DNA of 64,000 nucleotides. Origin: Intestinimonas sp052065695 (GTDB lineage: Bacteria; Bacillota; Clostridia; Oscillospirales; Oscillospiraceae). Below the pieces are notes generated by a model that saw only the letters and a list, made by a program, of their open reading frames with translations, searched no databases and was not told the origin of the DNA. Positions 8,507 to 18,164 of the stretch are shown piece by piece; the first letter of the stretch is position 1; the number at the start of each line of letters is the position of its first letter. Location of the stretch: positions 10,315-74,314 of the forward strand of contig NZ_JBQHTM010000011.1 in NCBI RefSeq assembly GCF_052065695.1. The letters are read 5' to 3'. A program made the position numbers and the translations under genes.

Positions 8507-8545
8507 GAGACGCCGGAGAGGACTCTCTTCGGCGTCTCTTTCTTT
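8507..8545 (+). terminator. Terminator after the 36-residue peptide gene
   Basis: GAGACGCCG (8507-8515) pairs with CGGCGTCTC (8530-8538), with an inner GAGAG/CTCTC extension, followed by TTTCTTT. Confidence 0.85.
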
Positions 8546-8605
8546 GTCCTCCGCTCTGTCACAGGCATGGTACATCCGGCATAGGCTGGGCTGGAGGTCA
8601 TGAGC

Positions 8606-9343
8606 ATGATGAATTTTTCTCCCCGCAAGTCCATGGACGCTGCTGAGTATGCGGCGTCTCTTCGGGCCAGTCAGGGGTATTGCAATGAGACTGCGGAACC
8701 TCAGGCCGATAGCGTGCGCTGCTGCCGTTACAGCCGTCCATCCGTCTGTCCCCCTTCCCCCTGGCCCAACTGCTGCCCACCGGTCCCAGAATGCCGTTGC
8801 TGCTGCCCCGGCCCTCAGGGTCCTACCGGCCCCACAGGCCCCACCGGTCCTACCGGCCCCACGGGTCCCACGGGTCCCACCGGTCCTACCGGCGCTACAG
8901 GTCCTTCCGGTGGCCCTACTGGTCCCACGGGCCCCACCGGTCCTACCGGCCCCACCGGCCCTACTGGTCCCACCGGCCCTACTGGTCCCACCGGGCCCAC
9001 AGGTCCCACCGGGCCTACTGGCCCCACGGGTCCTACTGGCCCCACAGGTCCCACCGGTCCCACCGGTCCCACCGGTCCCACTGGTCCTACTGGTCCCACC
9101 GGTCCTACTGGCCCCACTGGTCCCACCGGTCCTACCGGTCCAACCGGTCCTACCGGTCCTACCGGTCCAACCGGTCCTACCGGTCCAACCGGTCCTACTG
9201 GTCCCACCGGGCCTACTGGCTCCATTGAGTCTGCCGCTGCGGTAAGCACGCTGGCCAGCAGTGCCACACTATCCGATGTAATCAACCAGTTCAATAGCCT
9301 GATCCAGTCTCTGCAAAGCGCCGGTATCCTTGGGAAGAGCTGA
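8606..9343 (+). CDS. Collagen-like GPT-repeat protein (candidate spore-surface protein)
   Basis: About 245 residues in three parts. The N-terminal ~70 residues contain ten Cys, ending in ECRCCC. A collagen-type tract of about 45 Gly-Pro-Thr triplets follows (about 137 residues), with one Gln variant at its start and a single extra Gly near GATGPSGGPTG that shifts the register. A 40-residue C-terminal tail (SIESAAAVSTLASSATLSDV...) could be a trimerisation segment. There is no signal peptide. Cys-rich plus GXT architecture is typical of exosporium (BclA-like) filaments in spore formers, which is the inferred location. GGAGG at 8593-8597 is 8 nt before the ATG at 8606 but only 2 nt from the ATG at 8600, so 8606 is preferred. 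Own terminator downstream. Confidence 0.85.
   Translation: MMNFSPRKSMDAAEYAASLRASQGYCNETAEPQADSVRCCRYSRPSVCPPSPWPNCCPPVPECRCCCPGPQGPTGPTGPTGPTGPTGPTGPTGPTGATGPSGGPTGPTGPTGPTGPTGPTGPTGPTGPTGPTGPTGPTGPTGPTGPTGPTGPTGPTGPTGPTGPTGPTGPTGPTGPTGPTGPTGPTGPTGPTGPTGPTGPTGPTGSIESAAAVSTLASSATLSDVINQFNSLIQSLQSAGILGKS
8813..9222 (+). repeat. Tandem GPT-coding repeats
   Basis: A low-complexity array of 9-nt units encoding Gly-Pro-Thr with synonymous variation (GGTCCTACC, GGCCCCACC, GGTCCCACT and so on), repeated about 45 times. Such arrays change length readily by slippage or recombination, and the exact copy number may be assembly-sensitive. Confidence 0.95.
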
Positions 9344-9369
9344 TCACGGCATATTCACATAGGAAAGGG

Positions 9370-9402
9370 GGCGTATCGCCGATGGCGATACGCCTCCTTT
9401 TT
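9370..9402 (+). terminator. Terminator after the collagen-like gene
   Basis: A perfect 11-bp stem GGCGTATCGCC / GGCGATACGCC with a 3-nt loop (GAT) is followed by TCCTTTTT. Confidence 0.88.
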
Positions 9403-9414
9403 CTACATGAACAC

Positions 9415-11100
9415 TCAGTCCTTAGCCGCACGGTTAATGGCGGAGAGAATGCCTTTCAAAGGTGCTAGGTTGATGTTGTGGCTCATGCCCACACCGAACC
9501 AGTCTTTCCCATCCTGGTCCTGAAGGTGGATATAGGCCACAGCCTGGGAGTCGGAGCCCTGCTTGATGGCGTGCTCCTTGTAGTCCACAAAGGTAAAGCG
9601 ATCCATCTTCTGGCCGTGGATGGCGTTGAAGAAGGCATCGATGGGACCGTTGCCGGAGCCCTGGACCTGGAAGGTGGTATCGGTATGCCGGAGGGTACCG
9701 GCAAAGGTGACATGGGAGTGGCCCTCCTCGTCGGTGAACTCTGCAAAGGAGTGGCGCACCAGCTCGTAGGGCTTGGTGGCATCGATGTAATTCTCCTTAA
9801 AGAGCTCGAAAATGCGTTCCGGTTTGAGCTCGGTACCCACACGGTCGGTCTCCACCTGGACGATATGGCCAAACTCGGGGTGCATGGCTTTGGGCAGATC
9901 GAAGCCAAAGACATGCTGCATGACGAAGGCGGCCCCTCCCTTGCCAGACTGGGAGTTGATCCGGATGATGGGCTCGTACTCCCGGCCTACGTCGGCCGGA
10001 TCGATGGGCAGATAGGGGATCTCCCACTTGTCGCTGTGGCTCTCCTCCATATACTGTGTTCCCTTGTTGATCGCGTCCTGGTGGGAACCCGAGAAAGCAG
10101 TGAATACCAGCTCACCAGCGTAGGGCTGCCGCTCCCCTACCTTCATCTTGGTGCAGCGCTCATACATCTCCCTGATTTTATTGATGTTGGAGAAGTCCAG
10201 CTTGGGGTCTACGCCCTGGATATACATGTTCATAGCCAGGGTGACCATGTCTACATTGCCGGTGCGTTCGCCATTGCCGAAGAGAGTAGCCTCAATGCGC
10301 TCGGCGCCGGCCAGCATGCCCATCTCAGCGGTGGCCACGCCCTCGCCCCGGTCGTTGTGAGGGTGGAGGGAGATGATGGCGCAGTCACGGCTGGGCAGCT
10401 TGGAGATAAAGTACTCGATCTCGTCAGCGAAGTAGTTGGGCATACAGTTCTCCACAGTGGTGGGAAGGTTCAGAATGACCTTGTTCTCCGGGGTAGCGTG
10501 GAGGTGCTCCAGCACGGCCTGGCAAATCTCAACGGCATAGTCCATCTCTGTACCCATAAAGGACTCTGGAGAGTACTGGTAACGCAGGTTCATGCCCTGC
10601 TCCAGCATAGGCTTGCTCATCTCATAGATGAGGTCGGCAGCATCGGTGGCGATCTTGGTAATACCGTCCATGTCCATATGGAAGACCACCTTCCGCTGGA
10701 GCGTAGAGGTGGAGTTGTAGAAGTGGAGAATTACATTCTTGGCGCCCTGGATGGCCTCAAAGGTCTTCTTGATGAGGTGCGGCCGAGCTTGGACCAGCAC
10801 CTGGATGGTCACATCGTCAGGGATATGGCCGCCGTCGATCAGCTCCCGGCAGATCTCATATTCCGTCTCAGAGGCAGATGGAAAGCCGATCTCAATCTCC
10901 TTGACACCAATATCTACCAAGGTATGGAAGTACTCCAGCTTCTCCTCCAGATTCATGGGGTCCACCAAAGCCTGATTGCCATCCCGCAGATCCACTGAGC
11001 ACCAGATAGGAGGATGGGTGATTTCCTTATCGGGCCAAGCACGATGCTCCATTTTCAGCGGTACAAAAGGAATATACTTGTTCTTGGGATCTTTGATCAT
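9415..11100 (-). CDS. leuA: 2-isopropylmalate synthase
   Basis: This 561-residue enzyme condenses acetyl-CoA with 2-oxoisovalerate, the committed step of leucine synthesis. It shows the HMGL-like TIM barrel motifs (DLRDGNQALVDPM, metal-binding HPHNDRGEG, FGNGERTGNVD) and a C-terminal regulatory domain (FQVQGSGNGPIDAFFNAI) that senses leucine. Length and motifs match the longer LeuA2-type enzyme. The ATG is preceded by AAGGAGG. It is monocistronic here, with leuB/C/D absent from the window, and is controlled by a leucine T-box. Confidence 0.97.
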   Translation of the reverse strand: MIKDPKNKYIPFVPLKMEHRAWPDKEITHPPIWCSVDLRDGNQALVDPMNLEEKLEYFHTLVDIGVKEIEIGFPSASETEYEICRELIDGGHIPDDVTIQVLVQARPHLIKKTFEAIQGAKNVILHFYNSTSTLQRKVVFHMDMDGITKIATDAADLIYEMSKPMLEQGMNLRYQYSPESFMGTEMDYAVEICQAVLEHLHATPENKVILNLPTTVENCMPNYFADEIEYFISKLPSRDCAIISLHPHNDRGEGVATAEMGMLAGAERIEATLFGNGERTGNVDMVTLAMNMYIQGVDPKLDFSNINKIREMYERCTKMKVGERQPYAGELVFTAFSGSHQDAINKGTQYMEESHSDKWEIPYLPIDPADVGREYEPIIRINSQSGKGGAAFVMQHVFGFDLPKAMHPEFGHIVQVETDRVGTELKPERIFELFKENYIDATKPYELVRHSFAEFTDEEGHSHVTFAGTLRHTDTTFQVQGSGNGPIDAFFNAIHGQKMDRFTFVDYKEHAIKQGSDSQAVAYIHLQDQDGKDWFGVGMSHNINLAPLKGILSAINRAAKD

Positions 11101-11162
11101 GTCCGTCTTCCTCCTTATGATTCCAATGGTCTGGTGTGCGGGGACGCATGCCGGACAAAATG

Positions 11163-11195
11163 AAAAACGCCCCCGACCTCAACGGTCAGGGGCGT
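11163..11195 (-). terminator. Regulated terminator of the leuA T-box
   Basis: On the minus strand ACGCCCCTGACC folds on GGTCGGGGGCGT and is followed by TTTTT. This is the terminator that competes with the T-box antiterminator. Confidence 0.85.
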
Positions 11196-11428
11196 ATAAC
11201 TCATACGCGGTACCACCCTGATTCGACCGCCGGTCACCCGTACGGTCCTCGTCGGCCTCCAGCAAGGCCCTGGCCGGTAACGCGGCCACGCGGCTCCCCC
11301 TACTGTGCCACCGGCAGTTCAGGAAAGCAGCTCAGGGATCAGTATCCACCTGCATGCACCGTACCGGTTCACACCATCCACCGGCTCTCTGAGCGGGCAA
11401 TGCAGGTCTTCTTCCCCTCATTGCTTTT
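11163..11428 (-). promoter_or_regulatory. T-box riboswitch, leucine specificity
   Basis: The conserved antiterminator core AGGGTGGTACCGCG is read on the minus strand (11219-11206). Upstream, Stem I begins with AGCAATGAGGGGAAGAAG and contains an AGAG distal bulge motif. The specifier codon reads CTG followed by A (11342-11340), a leucine codon that agrees with the downstream gene. Uncharged tRNA-Leu binding should allow read-through into leuA. Confidence 0.93.
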
Positions 11429-11437
11429 ATGAGCTAC

Positions 11438-11466
11438 ATTGTAGAAGATTCCAGCCCGGTTGTCAA
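11438..11466 (-). promoter_or_regulatory. Promoter of the leuA T-box transcript
   Basis: TTGACA and TACAAT are separated by exactly 17 nt on the minus strand, just before T-box Stem I. Close to perfect consensus. Confidence 0.88.
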
Positions 11467-11591
11467 GTACAAAAAATTCATATTTTTTCTCTTTCTTTTT
11501 GGGGTAACATACGCTATAGTGTGACCATAAAGGTTCGGCCCGTCGACACCTGTCCGACTGGATCTAATTGATATGATTGGAGTGATGATTT

Positions 11592-12314
11592 TTGGATTAC
11601 AATGATTTTTACCAGAATGAGCGCCGGCAGGAGCAGAACATGTTCGCTGGATCCCTGTCGACCTACACTGCAAAGACCTTTCTCTGGATGTTCTTTGGCC
11701 TGCTGATCACCTTTGGCGTAGCTGTGGGCGGCTATGTCAGTGGCCTCACCATCTATGCCTTCTTCAGTATTCCCGCCTTCCACATTATTGTCCTGGTGGC
11801 GGAACTTGCGGTGGTTCTTGTGCTCAGCGCCCGTATCCACCGCCTCTCAGTGCCAGGTGCCACCTTTCTGTTCTTTGCATACGCCGCGCTGACCGGTGTG
11901 GTCTTCTCCACCTATTTCCTGATCTTTGACGTGGCCAGTCTGGTGCTCGTCTTTGCAGTCACCGCCCTCTACTTCGGGGCTCTGGCCCTGTACGGCTACT
12001 TTACCAAAAGCGATCTCACTCGCCTGCGTCCCATCTTGGTTGGGGGACTCATTTTTCTCGTTCTCTTCGGCCTGCTCTCCCTCTTCCTCCCCTTCTTCTC
12101 TGGCTTGGAGCGGATCTACTGCCTCATTGGCATTGCCATCTTCCTGGGCCTCACCGCCTATGACACTCAGCAGATCAAGGCCAATTACTACGCATTCGGC
12201 CATGATGCCCAACTGGCTCAGAAAGCTTCCATCTATTCCGCGCTTCAGCTCTATCTGGACTTCATCAACCTCTTCCTCTACCTCCTCCGCTTTATGGGAA
12301 AGAACAAGCGTTGA
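11592..12314 (+). CDS. Bax inhibitor-1/YccA family membrane protein
   Basis: A 240-residue protein with seven closely spaced hydrophobic segments and the family's C-terminal pattern (FLGLTAYDTQQIKANY, then LYLDFINLFLYLLRFMG). BI-1 family members act as pH-dependent calcium-leak channels or modulate membrane protease FtsH; the role in this organism is unknown. I chose the TTG at 11592 (DYNDFYQNE follows) because GGAGTG lies upstream and the N-terminus fits the family. The first ATG (11640) would also leave all membrane segments intact. Single gene with its own terminator. Confidence 0.9.
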   Translation: MDYNDFYQNERRQEQNMFAGSLSTYTAKTFLWMFFGLLITFGVAVGGYVSGLTIYAFFSIPAFHIIVLVAELAVVLVLSARIHRLSVPGATFLFFAYAALTGVVFSTYFLIFDVASLVLVFAVTALYFGALALYGYFTKSDLTRLRPILVGGLIFLVLFGLLSLFLPFFSGLERIYCLIGIAIFLGLTAYDTQQIKANYYAFGHDAQLAQKASIYSALQLYLDFINLFLYLLRFMGKNKR

Positions 12315-12321
12315 GTCCACA

Positions 12322-12354
12322 GGGGACGGCCATTTGGCCGTCCCCAAATTTTTT
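12322..12354 (+). terminator. Terminator after the BI-1 gene
   Basis: GGGGACGGCC (12322-12331) pairs with GGCCGTCCCC (12336-12345) and is followed by AAATTTTTT. Confidence 0.9.
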
Positions 12355-12375
12355 CTGAAATTCGAAAAAATATGC

Positions 12376-12403
12376 TTGACTTTCATCGCAAACCTGATAT
12401 AAT
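12376..12403 (+). promoter_or_regulatory. tRNA-Gln promoter
   Basis: TTGACT and TATAAT with a 16-nt spacer, about 55 nt upstream of the tRNA. Confidence 0.75.
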
Positions 12404-12458
12404 AACATTCGTGCTCACGAGAGAGCAAAACAAAAAAAGCAAGAGCACAAAGCAAAAT

Positions 12459-12532
12459 AGCGGGATTGTGTAAGGGTAGCACGACAGACTCTGACTCTGT
12501 TTGTGAGGGTTCGAATCCTTCTCCCGCTGCCA
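12459..12532 (+). tRNA. tRNA-Gln (CTG anticodon)
   Basis: A full cloverleaf is visible: acceptor AGCGGGA/TCCCGCT, D-stem GTGT/GCAC, anticodon stem ACAGA/TCTGT with loop CTCTGAC (anticodon CTG, glutamine), T-loop TTCGAAT, discriminator G and an encoded CCA. The molecule is 74 nt with CCA. It is flanked by its own promoter and terminator. Confidence 0.95.
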
Positions 12533-12537
12533 AAAAA

Positions 12538-12565
12538 GAGCAAGCGTATTACGCTTGCTCTTTTT
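12538..12565 (+). terminator. tRNA-Gln terminator
   Basis: GAGCAAGCGT / ACGCTTGCTC, 10-bp stem with a 3-nt loop, followed by TTTTT. Confidence 0.9.
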
Positions 12566-12595
12566 ATTTTCTTTGTTTTCATGTAGACAATAAGA

Positions 12596-12628
12596 AACGC
12601 GGACCCGTTTTCACGGGTCCGCGTTTTC
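12596..12628 (+). terminator. Second hairpin downstream of tRNA-Gln
   Basis: A 13-bp perfect stem (AACGCGGACCCGT / ACGGGTCCGCGTT) followed by TTCTTTT. Probably a back-up terminator for the tRNA transcript; no gene lies between it and the first terminator. Confidence 0.75.
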
Positions 12629-12753
12629 TTTTGAGAGAGAGGAGGAGGTTTTGAATTGTGATCTCTTGATCACATTCTTATTCTACCACCTCCCACCTCG
12701 GCAGGAATGGACAGATTTTAAATAGCTTGTAAATAAAATATGAACAGCCGCGC

Positions 12754-13218
12754 TCACATCATCAGCTCAAAAATATCCTCTTGGACCGAACGAAAGTTTC
12801 CCCCGTCCAGCCATCGCTGGACCTGCTCCAGCAAGGCGGGCTGAATCTCCGGGTAAGTCAACTTCTCCGGAATCGCCTCCATCAGACGCCATTCTGCCAT
12901 CTCGCTCCCCGACGGGATCTCCGCAGTCTCCCACACGTCGGCAAAGAAGAGGGCGCCGAAGGAGGGGTCCTCTCCCTCCTGAAACACGCCGTAGGCAGCC
13001 ACAGGCTCCATCTGGCACTCGGTGACGCCGGTCTCCTCCCGGAGCTCCCTGGCTGCGGTCTCGTGGATATTCTCCCCGGGCTCCCGGTGACCGCCAGGCA
13101 GCTCCCAGGTCTGCCGCTCCCTGTGGCGGCACAGAAGCCACCGCTCTCCCACCTTGGCGCAGACCACCGCATACTTCAAGTCACTATCCAGAGCCTGGTC
13201 ATAAAATTTGATCTTCAT
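12754..13218 (-). CDS. NUDIX hydrolase
   Basis: A 154-residue hydrolase with an intact Nudix box spanning GHREPGENIHETAARELREETGV (pattern GX5EX7REUXEEXGU), at about residues 43-65. It probably cleans up damaged or surplus nucleoside diphosphate derivatives; the substrate cannot be read from sequence. It begins 12 nt after the rpoD stop, so it is the last gene of the dgt-dnaG-rpoD operon. No terminator with a clear T-run was seen after it. Confidence 0.88.
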   Translation of the reverse strand: MKIKFYDQALDSDLKYAVVCAKVGERWLLCRHRERQTWELPGGHREPGENIHETAARELREETGVTECQMEPVAAYGVFQEGEDPSFGALFFADVWETAEIPSGSEMAEWRLMEAIPEKLTYPEIQPALLEQVQRWLDGGNFRSVQEDIFELMM

Positions 13219-13229
13219 TGCGCAGCTCC

Positions 13230-14552
<1,323 letters not shown>

Positions 14553-14556
14553 GGAC

Positions 14557-16311
14557 TCATCCTCCATATGCTTTTTTCTCAAGCAGCTTTTTCTGCATGG
14601 CCAGCAGTTCCTCGAACTCCCCCGCCAGCCTGCGTTTTTCCGCTTCTGTCTCTATAATCTCTATGTAATCCCTCATGGCGCGTGCGCCGTTCTGGAGAGA
14701 TTCCGGTTGGGTCAGCACACCGCTCAGGTGGCTCATCTCGGCGGGCTCCAGCTCGCCGGCCAATGCGGCCAGACTGACGGTAAGGCCATTGATCCAGCGC
14801 TCCCGCAGCAGTCCGAATACCTTGCCCAGCAGCGGCGCGGAGAAGTGTTCCGGCTCCAAGGCAGCCGCGCTGCCGAAGAGCTCCGGGTCCAGGATCACTA
14901 GCCGCAGGACCCCCTCCTCCGCCCGGGCGGAGCGGATGTTGTCATAGCGGAGGGCCCGCTCCTTGGGCTGGAGCTGGACTGCCGGCGTCAGGTCCCGGCG
15001 CTCCTGCTGCTTTTTCGCCTTCCAGCTCAGACGGGAGCGCTCCCGCTTGACCTCCTGGGCCACCACCTCAGCGGTGACCCCGGCCATCTCGGCGCACCGG
15101 GTGCCGTAGATCTCCCGCTCCGCCGGACTGGGCAGCTGGGCCAGAATGGGGACGGCCTCCTTCAGGAACTCCACCCGCTGGGCGTCGTCGGTGAGGTCGT
15201 ACTTCCCTTTCACCTGGTCGATGCGGTATTCGATGTGGTTCTCGCTCTGGTCCAGGAGCTTGGCGAAGGCCTCAGGGCCGTATTTGCCGATAAACTCGTC
15301 GGGGTCCTTGGCTCCCTTCATCCGCAGCACCCGCACCTTCATCCCCGTCTTCTCCAGCAATCCGATGGCCCGCTGGGCTGCCGAGACGCCGGCGCCGTCG
15401 CCGTCGTAGGCGATGACCACCTCTTTGGTGTACCGGGAGAGGAGCTGGGCGTGGTCCGGCGTCAGGGCGGTACCCAGAGAGGCCACGGCGCAGTCGAAGC
15501 CGGCCTGGTGGAGGGACAGGGTGTCCATATATCCTTCGGTGAGGATAATCCGGCCCAAACGGGTCTTTTTAGCGATGTTCAGGGCAAAGAGGTTGCGGCC
15601 CTTGTTGAAGACCGGGGTGTCCGGCGAGTTGAGGTACTTGGGGGTGGAGTCATCCAGCACCCGTCCTCCAAAGCCGATCACATCCCCTCTCAAGTCGATG
15701 ATGGGGAACATGACCCGGTTTCGGAACCGGTCATAGACCCGGCCCTCCTTGCTGCGGACCACCAGTCCGGCCTCCAGCAGATCACTCTTCTCATAGCCCT
15801 TGGCGGCCATAGCGGTGATGAGCTTGTCCCACCCCTCCGGCGCCATCCCCAGACCGAACCGGGTCACCGTCGCCTTGGAGAGCTTCCGCTTGCCGAAGAG
15901 GTAAGCCACACCGGCCTGTCCGGCGGGGCTGTGGAGGACGCTGTGGAAGTACCGGGCAGCCTCCTTATTGAGGGCCAGAAGCCGTTCCCGCTTTTTGCGG
16001 AAGCTCCCGTCCCCCCTCTCCTCTGGTACCTGCAACCCCGCCCGCTTGGCCAGGAAACGCACGGCGTCCGGATAGGAGAGGTTCTCGATCTCCATGATGA
16101 AGTTGATGACGCCGCCGCCCTTGCCACAGCCGAAGCACTTGTACATCTGCCGCTCCGGCACCACGTGGAAGGACGGGGTGCGCTCGCTGTGGAAGGGACA
16201 GCAACCCCAGAGGCTGCCCCCCTTCCGTGTCAGGGGAACGTAGTCGGCCACCACGTCCGCGATGTCGCACCGCGCCATCAATTCATCGATGAATTGTGCC
16301 GGGATGGCCAT
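14557..16311 (-). CDS. dnaG: DNA primase
   Basis: A 584-residue primase making RNA primers at the replication fork. The CHC2-type zinc finger (C38, H41, C59, C62; CPFHSERTPSF ... CFGCGKGG) is N-terminal. The catalytic core and TOPRIM fold follow (RNRVMFPIIDLRGDVIGFGGR, EGYMDTLSLHQAGF, AYDGDGAG). The C-terminal ~130 residues form the helicase-interaction region. The stop codon lies 5 nt before the rpoD start, so the two are translationally coupled. Confidence 0.97.
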   Translation of the reverse strand: MAIPAQFIDELMARCDIADVVADYVPLTRKGGSLWGCCPFHSERTPSFHVVPERQMYKCFGCGKGGGVINFIMEIENLSYPDAVRFLAKRAGLQVPEERGDGSFRKKRERLLALNKEAARYFHSVLHSPAGQAGVAYLFGKRKLSKATVTRFGLGMAPEGWDKLITAMAAKGYEKSDLLEAGLVVRSKEGRVYDRFRNRVMFPIIDLRGDVIGFGGRVLDDSTPKYLNSPDTPVFNKGRNLFALNIAKKTRLGRIILTEGYMDTLSLHQAGFDCAVASLGTALTPDHAQLLSRYTKEVVIAYDGDGAGVSAAQRAIGLLEKTGMKVRVLRMKGAKDPDEFIGKYGPEAFAKLLDQSENHIEYRIDQVKGKYDLTDDAQRVEFLKEAVPILAQLPSPAEREIYGTRCAEMAGVTAEVVAQEVKRERSRLSWKAKKQQERRDLTPAVQLQPKERALRYDNIRSARAEEGVLRLVILDPELFGSAAALEPEHFSAPLLGKVFGLLRERWINGLTVSLAALAGELEPAEMSHLSGVLTQPESLQNGARAMRDYIEIIETEAEKRRLAGEFEELLAMQKKLLEKKAYGG

Positions 16312-16370
16312 TTTTCTCCCCCTTTCAGCCTATTTTTACCGCCATACAGCGGATTCATACCGTTCAGACC

Positions 16371-17375
16371 TCACTTGACCCCCCAGGACATGGGGATGAA
16401 AGCCGCAGAGTACTTCTCAACCGCGTAGTTGTCGGTCATACCGGCGATGTAGTCGCACACCGCCCGCTCCACGCTCTCCCGCTCCCGGATGTCCTGGAAC
16501 TCCGGGGGAAGCATGTCCGGATCGCGGCAGTAGTATTCAAAGAGCCGCATGAGCATGCCCTGGGCCTTGGACTCCTCCCCCTTGGCCACCGGATTGCGGT
16601 AGACGTGCTCGAACATGAATTCCCGCAAGTTATTCATGGCCTCCCGGCAGGCGTCCGACTGCCGCAGAGCGCCAGTGTCAGCACTCTCCCGGATGATGTC
16701 GGTGGTGAGGGTGTCGATGCGCTCGGAGTAGGTAAAGCCCAGCACGTTGGAGATCTCCAGCGGGATATCCATGGGGTATATGATGCCACCCCGTGTAGCG
16801 TCATCGATGTCGGCGTTGATGTAGGCGATCTTGTCCGCCAGCCGCAGCAGTTGCCCCTCCAGCGTCTCGGCCCGATCTGGACCGGTGTGGCACAGAATGC
16901 CCCGCCGCACCTCATAGGTGAGGTTCAGACCGTCCCCGTCATTTTCCAGGCGGTCCACCGCCCGCAGAGACTGGACATTGTGCTCAAAGCCGCCAGGCAT
17001 GATCTCGTTGAGTACCCGCTCTCCGGCGTGGCCGAAGGGGGTGTGGCCCAAGTCGTGGCCGTAGGCGGCCGCCTCGGTCAGGTCCTCGTTGAGCTGAAGC
17101 CCCCGGGCCAGGGTGCGGGCAATGCGGACCACCTCGATGGTGTGGGTCATGCGGGTGCGGTAGTGGTCGCCCTCCGGGTGGAGAAAGACCTGGGTCTTGT
17201 GCATCAGCCGCCGAAAGGCCTTGGAGTGGACGATGCGGTCGATGTCCCGCTGAAAGCAGGTCCGCACTGGACAGGGCTCCACCGGCCGGGCCCGGCCCCT
17301 GGAATCGGCCGCCAGACAGGCATAGGGCGAAAGGAACCGCCGTTCCTGAGCCTCCCGCCGCTCTCGTTCCGTCAA
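16371..17375 (-). CDS. dgt: Deoxyguanosinetriphosphate triphosphohydrolase-like HD protein
   Basis: A 334-residue HD-domain dNTP triphosphohydrolase. The metal motif is visible as RTRMTHTIEV...AYGHDLGHTPFGHAGE, with the family's HNVQSLR and C-terminal LADKIAYINADIDD blocks. It would hydrolyse dNTPs to nucleosides plus triphosphate and thereby tune pools near the primase. The start is a TTG (17375) with GGAGGT 8 nt upstream. In Clostridia this gene commonly leads dnaG-rpoD, as here. Confidence 0.92.
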   Translation of the reverse strand: MTERERREAQERRFLSPYACLAADSRGRARPVEPCPVRTCFQRDIDRIVHSKAFRRLMHKTQVFLHPEGDHYRTRMTHTIEVVRIARTLARGLQLNEDLTEAAAYGHDLGHTPFGHAGERVLNEIMPGGFEHNVQSLRAVDRLENDGDGLNLTYEVRRGILCHTGPDRAETLEGQLLRLADKIAYINADIDDATRGGIIYPMDIPLEISNVLGFTYSERIDTLTTDIIRESADTGALRQSDACREAMNNLREFMFEHVYRNPVAKGEESKAQGMLMRLFEYYCRDPDMLPPEFQDIRERESVERAVCDYIAGMTDNYAVEKYSAAFIPMSWGVK

Positions 17376-17495
17376 GGCGTCTCACCTCCCTAAAAAAGGT
17401 CTGTGGTGTTATACGCTGTGGGTAGGGAAAAATCCTGCCTGTCCGGAAAAAATTCATAGATTATTCATCATCGGCCCTTGCCAGTGAGCGAAGCC

Positions 17496-18146
17496 TCAGT
17501 CTCTCTCCTTAGCAGGGACCAGAGGCGCTGCACGAAAATCCTGTCCGGTGACGGCAGGTGTCACCGCTCCGGCGGTGAGCTCCACCACCCGGTCGATGAA
17601 GGCCTCCTCCCCGCCCTCGGGTAGAAAGACGGTGAGGCCCACGTCGGCGGCGTAGTCGGTCTCCCCCAGGAGGCCGCCGGCTCCTTCCGCCTCCAACTTG
17701 ACCCGCTCCAGGAGATGGTAGGGGAAGCGCAGCTCCAGCCGGGACCACTGGCGGACCACCGAGATGCCGGCGGCGTCCAGGGCGTCCTTGGCGCTCTGGG
17801 TGTAGGCCCGGACCAGCCCCCCGGCCCCCAGTAATATGCCGCCGAAGTACCGGGTCACCACGCAGACCACATCCACCACGCCCTCCCGCTGGAAGACGTT
17901 GAGCATGGGCTGGCCCGCCGTGCCCTGGGGCTCCCCATCGTCGGAGTAGCGCTCGGTGCCGTCCCTGAGCCGGTAGCACCAGCAGTTGTGGCGGGCGTCA
18001 TAGTGCTTCTTTTTGGTCTCCTCGATCCGGGCCCTTGCTTCCGCCTCGTTCTCCACGTGCCACACATAGCCGATGAAGCGGGAGCGTTTTTCCACCAGTT
18101 CGGTCTCGGAGGCCGCTGTGGGGATATGGTATTCTGTCATGGTCAT
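17496..18146 (-). CDS. YigZ/IMPACT family protein
   Basis: A 216-residue protein with the N-terminal UPF0029/IMPACT domain (signature YSDDGEPQGTAGQPML, then VVTRYFGGILLGAGGLVRAY) and a C-terminal DUF1949 domain. The eukaryotic relative inhibits the kinase Gcn2. The bacterial YigZ role is not firmly established, although ribosome-linked proteolysis or regulation has been suggested. It starts 18 nt after the hflX stop, so it is probably co-transcribed with this ribosome-associated GTPase. Confidence 0.9.
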   Translation of the reverse strand: MTMTEYHIPTAASETELVEKRSRFIGYVWHVENEAEARARIEETKKKHYDARHNCWCYRLRDGTERYSDDGEPQGTAGQPMLNVFQREGVVDVVCVVTRYFGGILLGAGGLVRAYTQSAKDALDAAGISVVRQWSRLELRFPYHLLERVKLEAEGAGGLLGETDYAADVGLTVFLPEGGEEAFIDRVVELTAGAVTPAVTGQDFRAAPLVPAKERD

Positions 18147-18164
18147 GGCCGGTCCTCATTTCTG

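Noticed and set aside
8560..8587. Sigma-K-like promoter (CACA-N16-CATAGGCT) before the collagen-like gene
   Set aside because: The elements match, but the start point would fall inside the ribosome site at 8593-8597. I therefore do not call it, although late mother-cell expression would fit the protein.
8813..9222. CRISPR-like repeat array
   Set aside because: The repeats are contiguous, vary only synonymously and have no spacers; they encode Gly-Pro-Thr.
8791..9294. Other-frame proteins across the GPT repeat (GPV-rich on the minus strand, Ser/His/Arg-rich on the plus strand)
   Set aside because: These are out-of-frame readings of the same 9-nt repeat.
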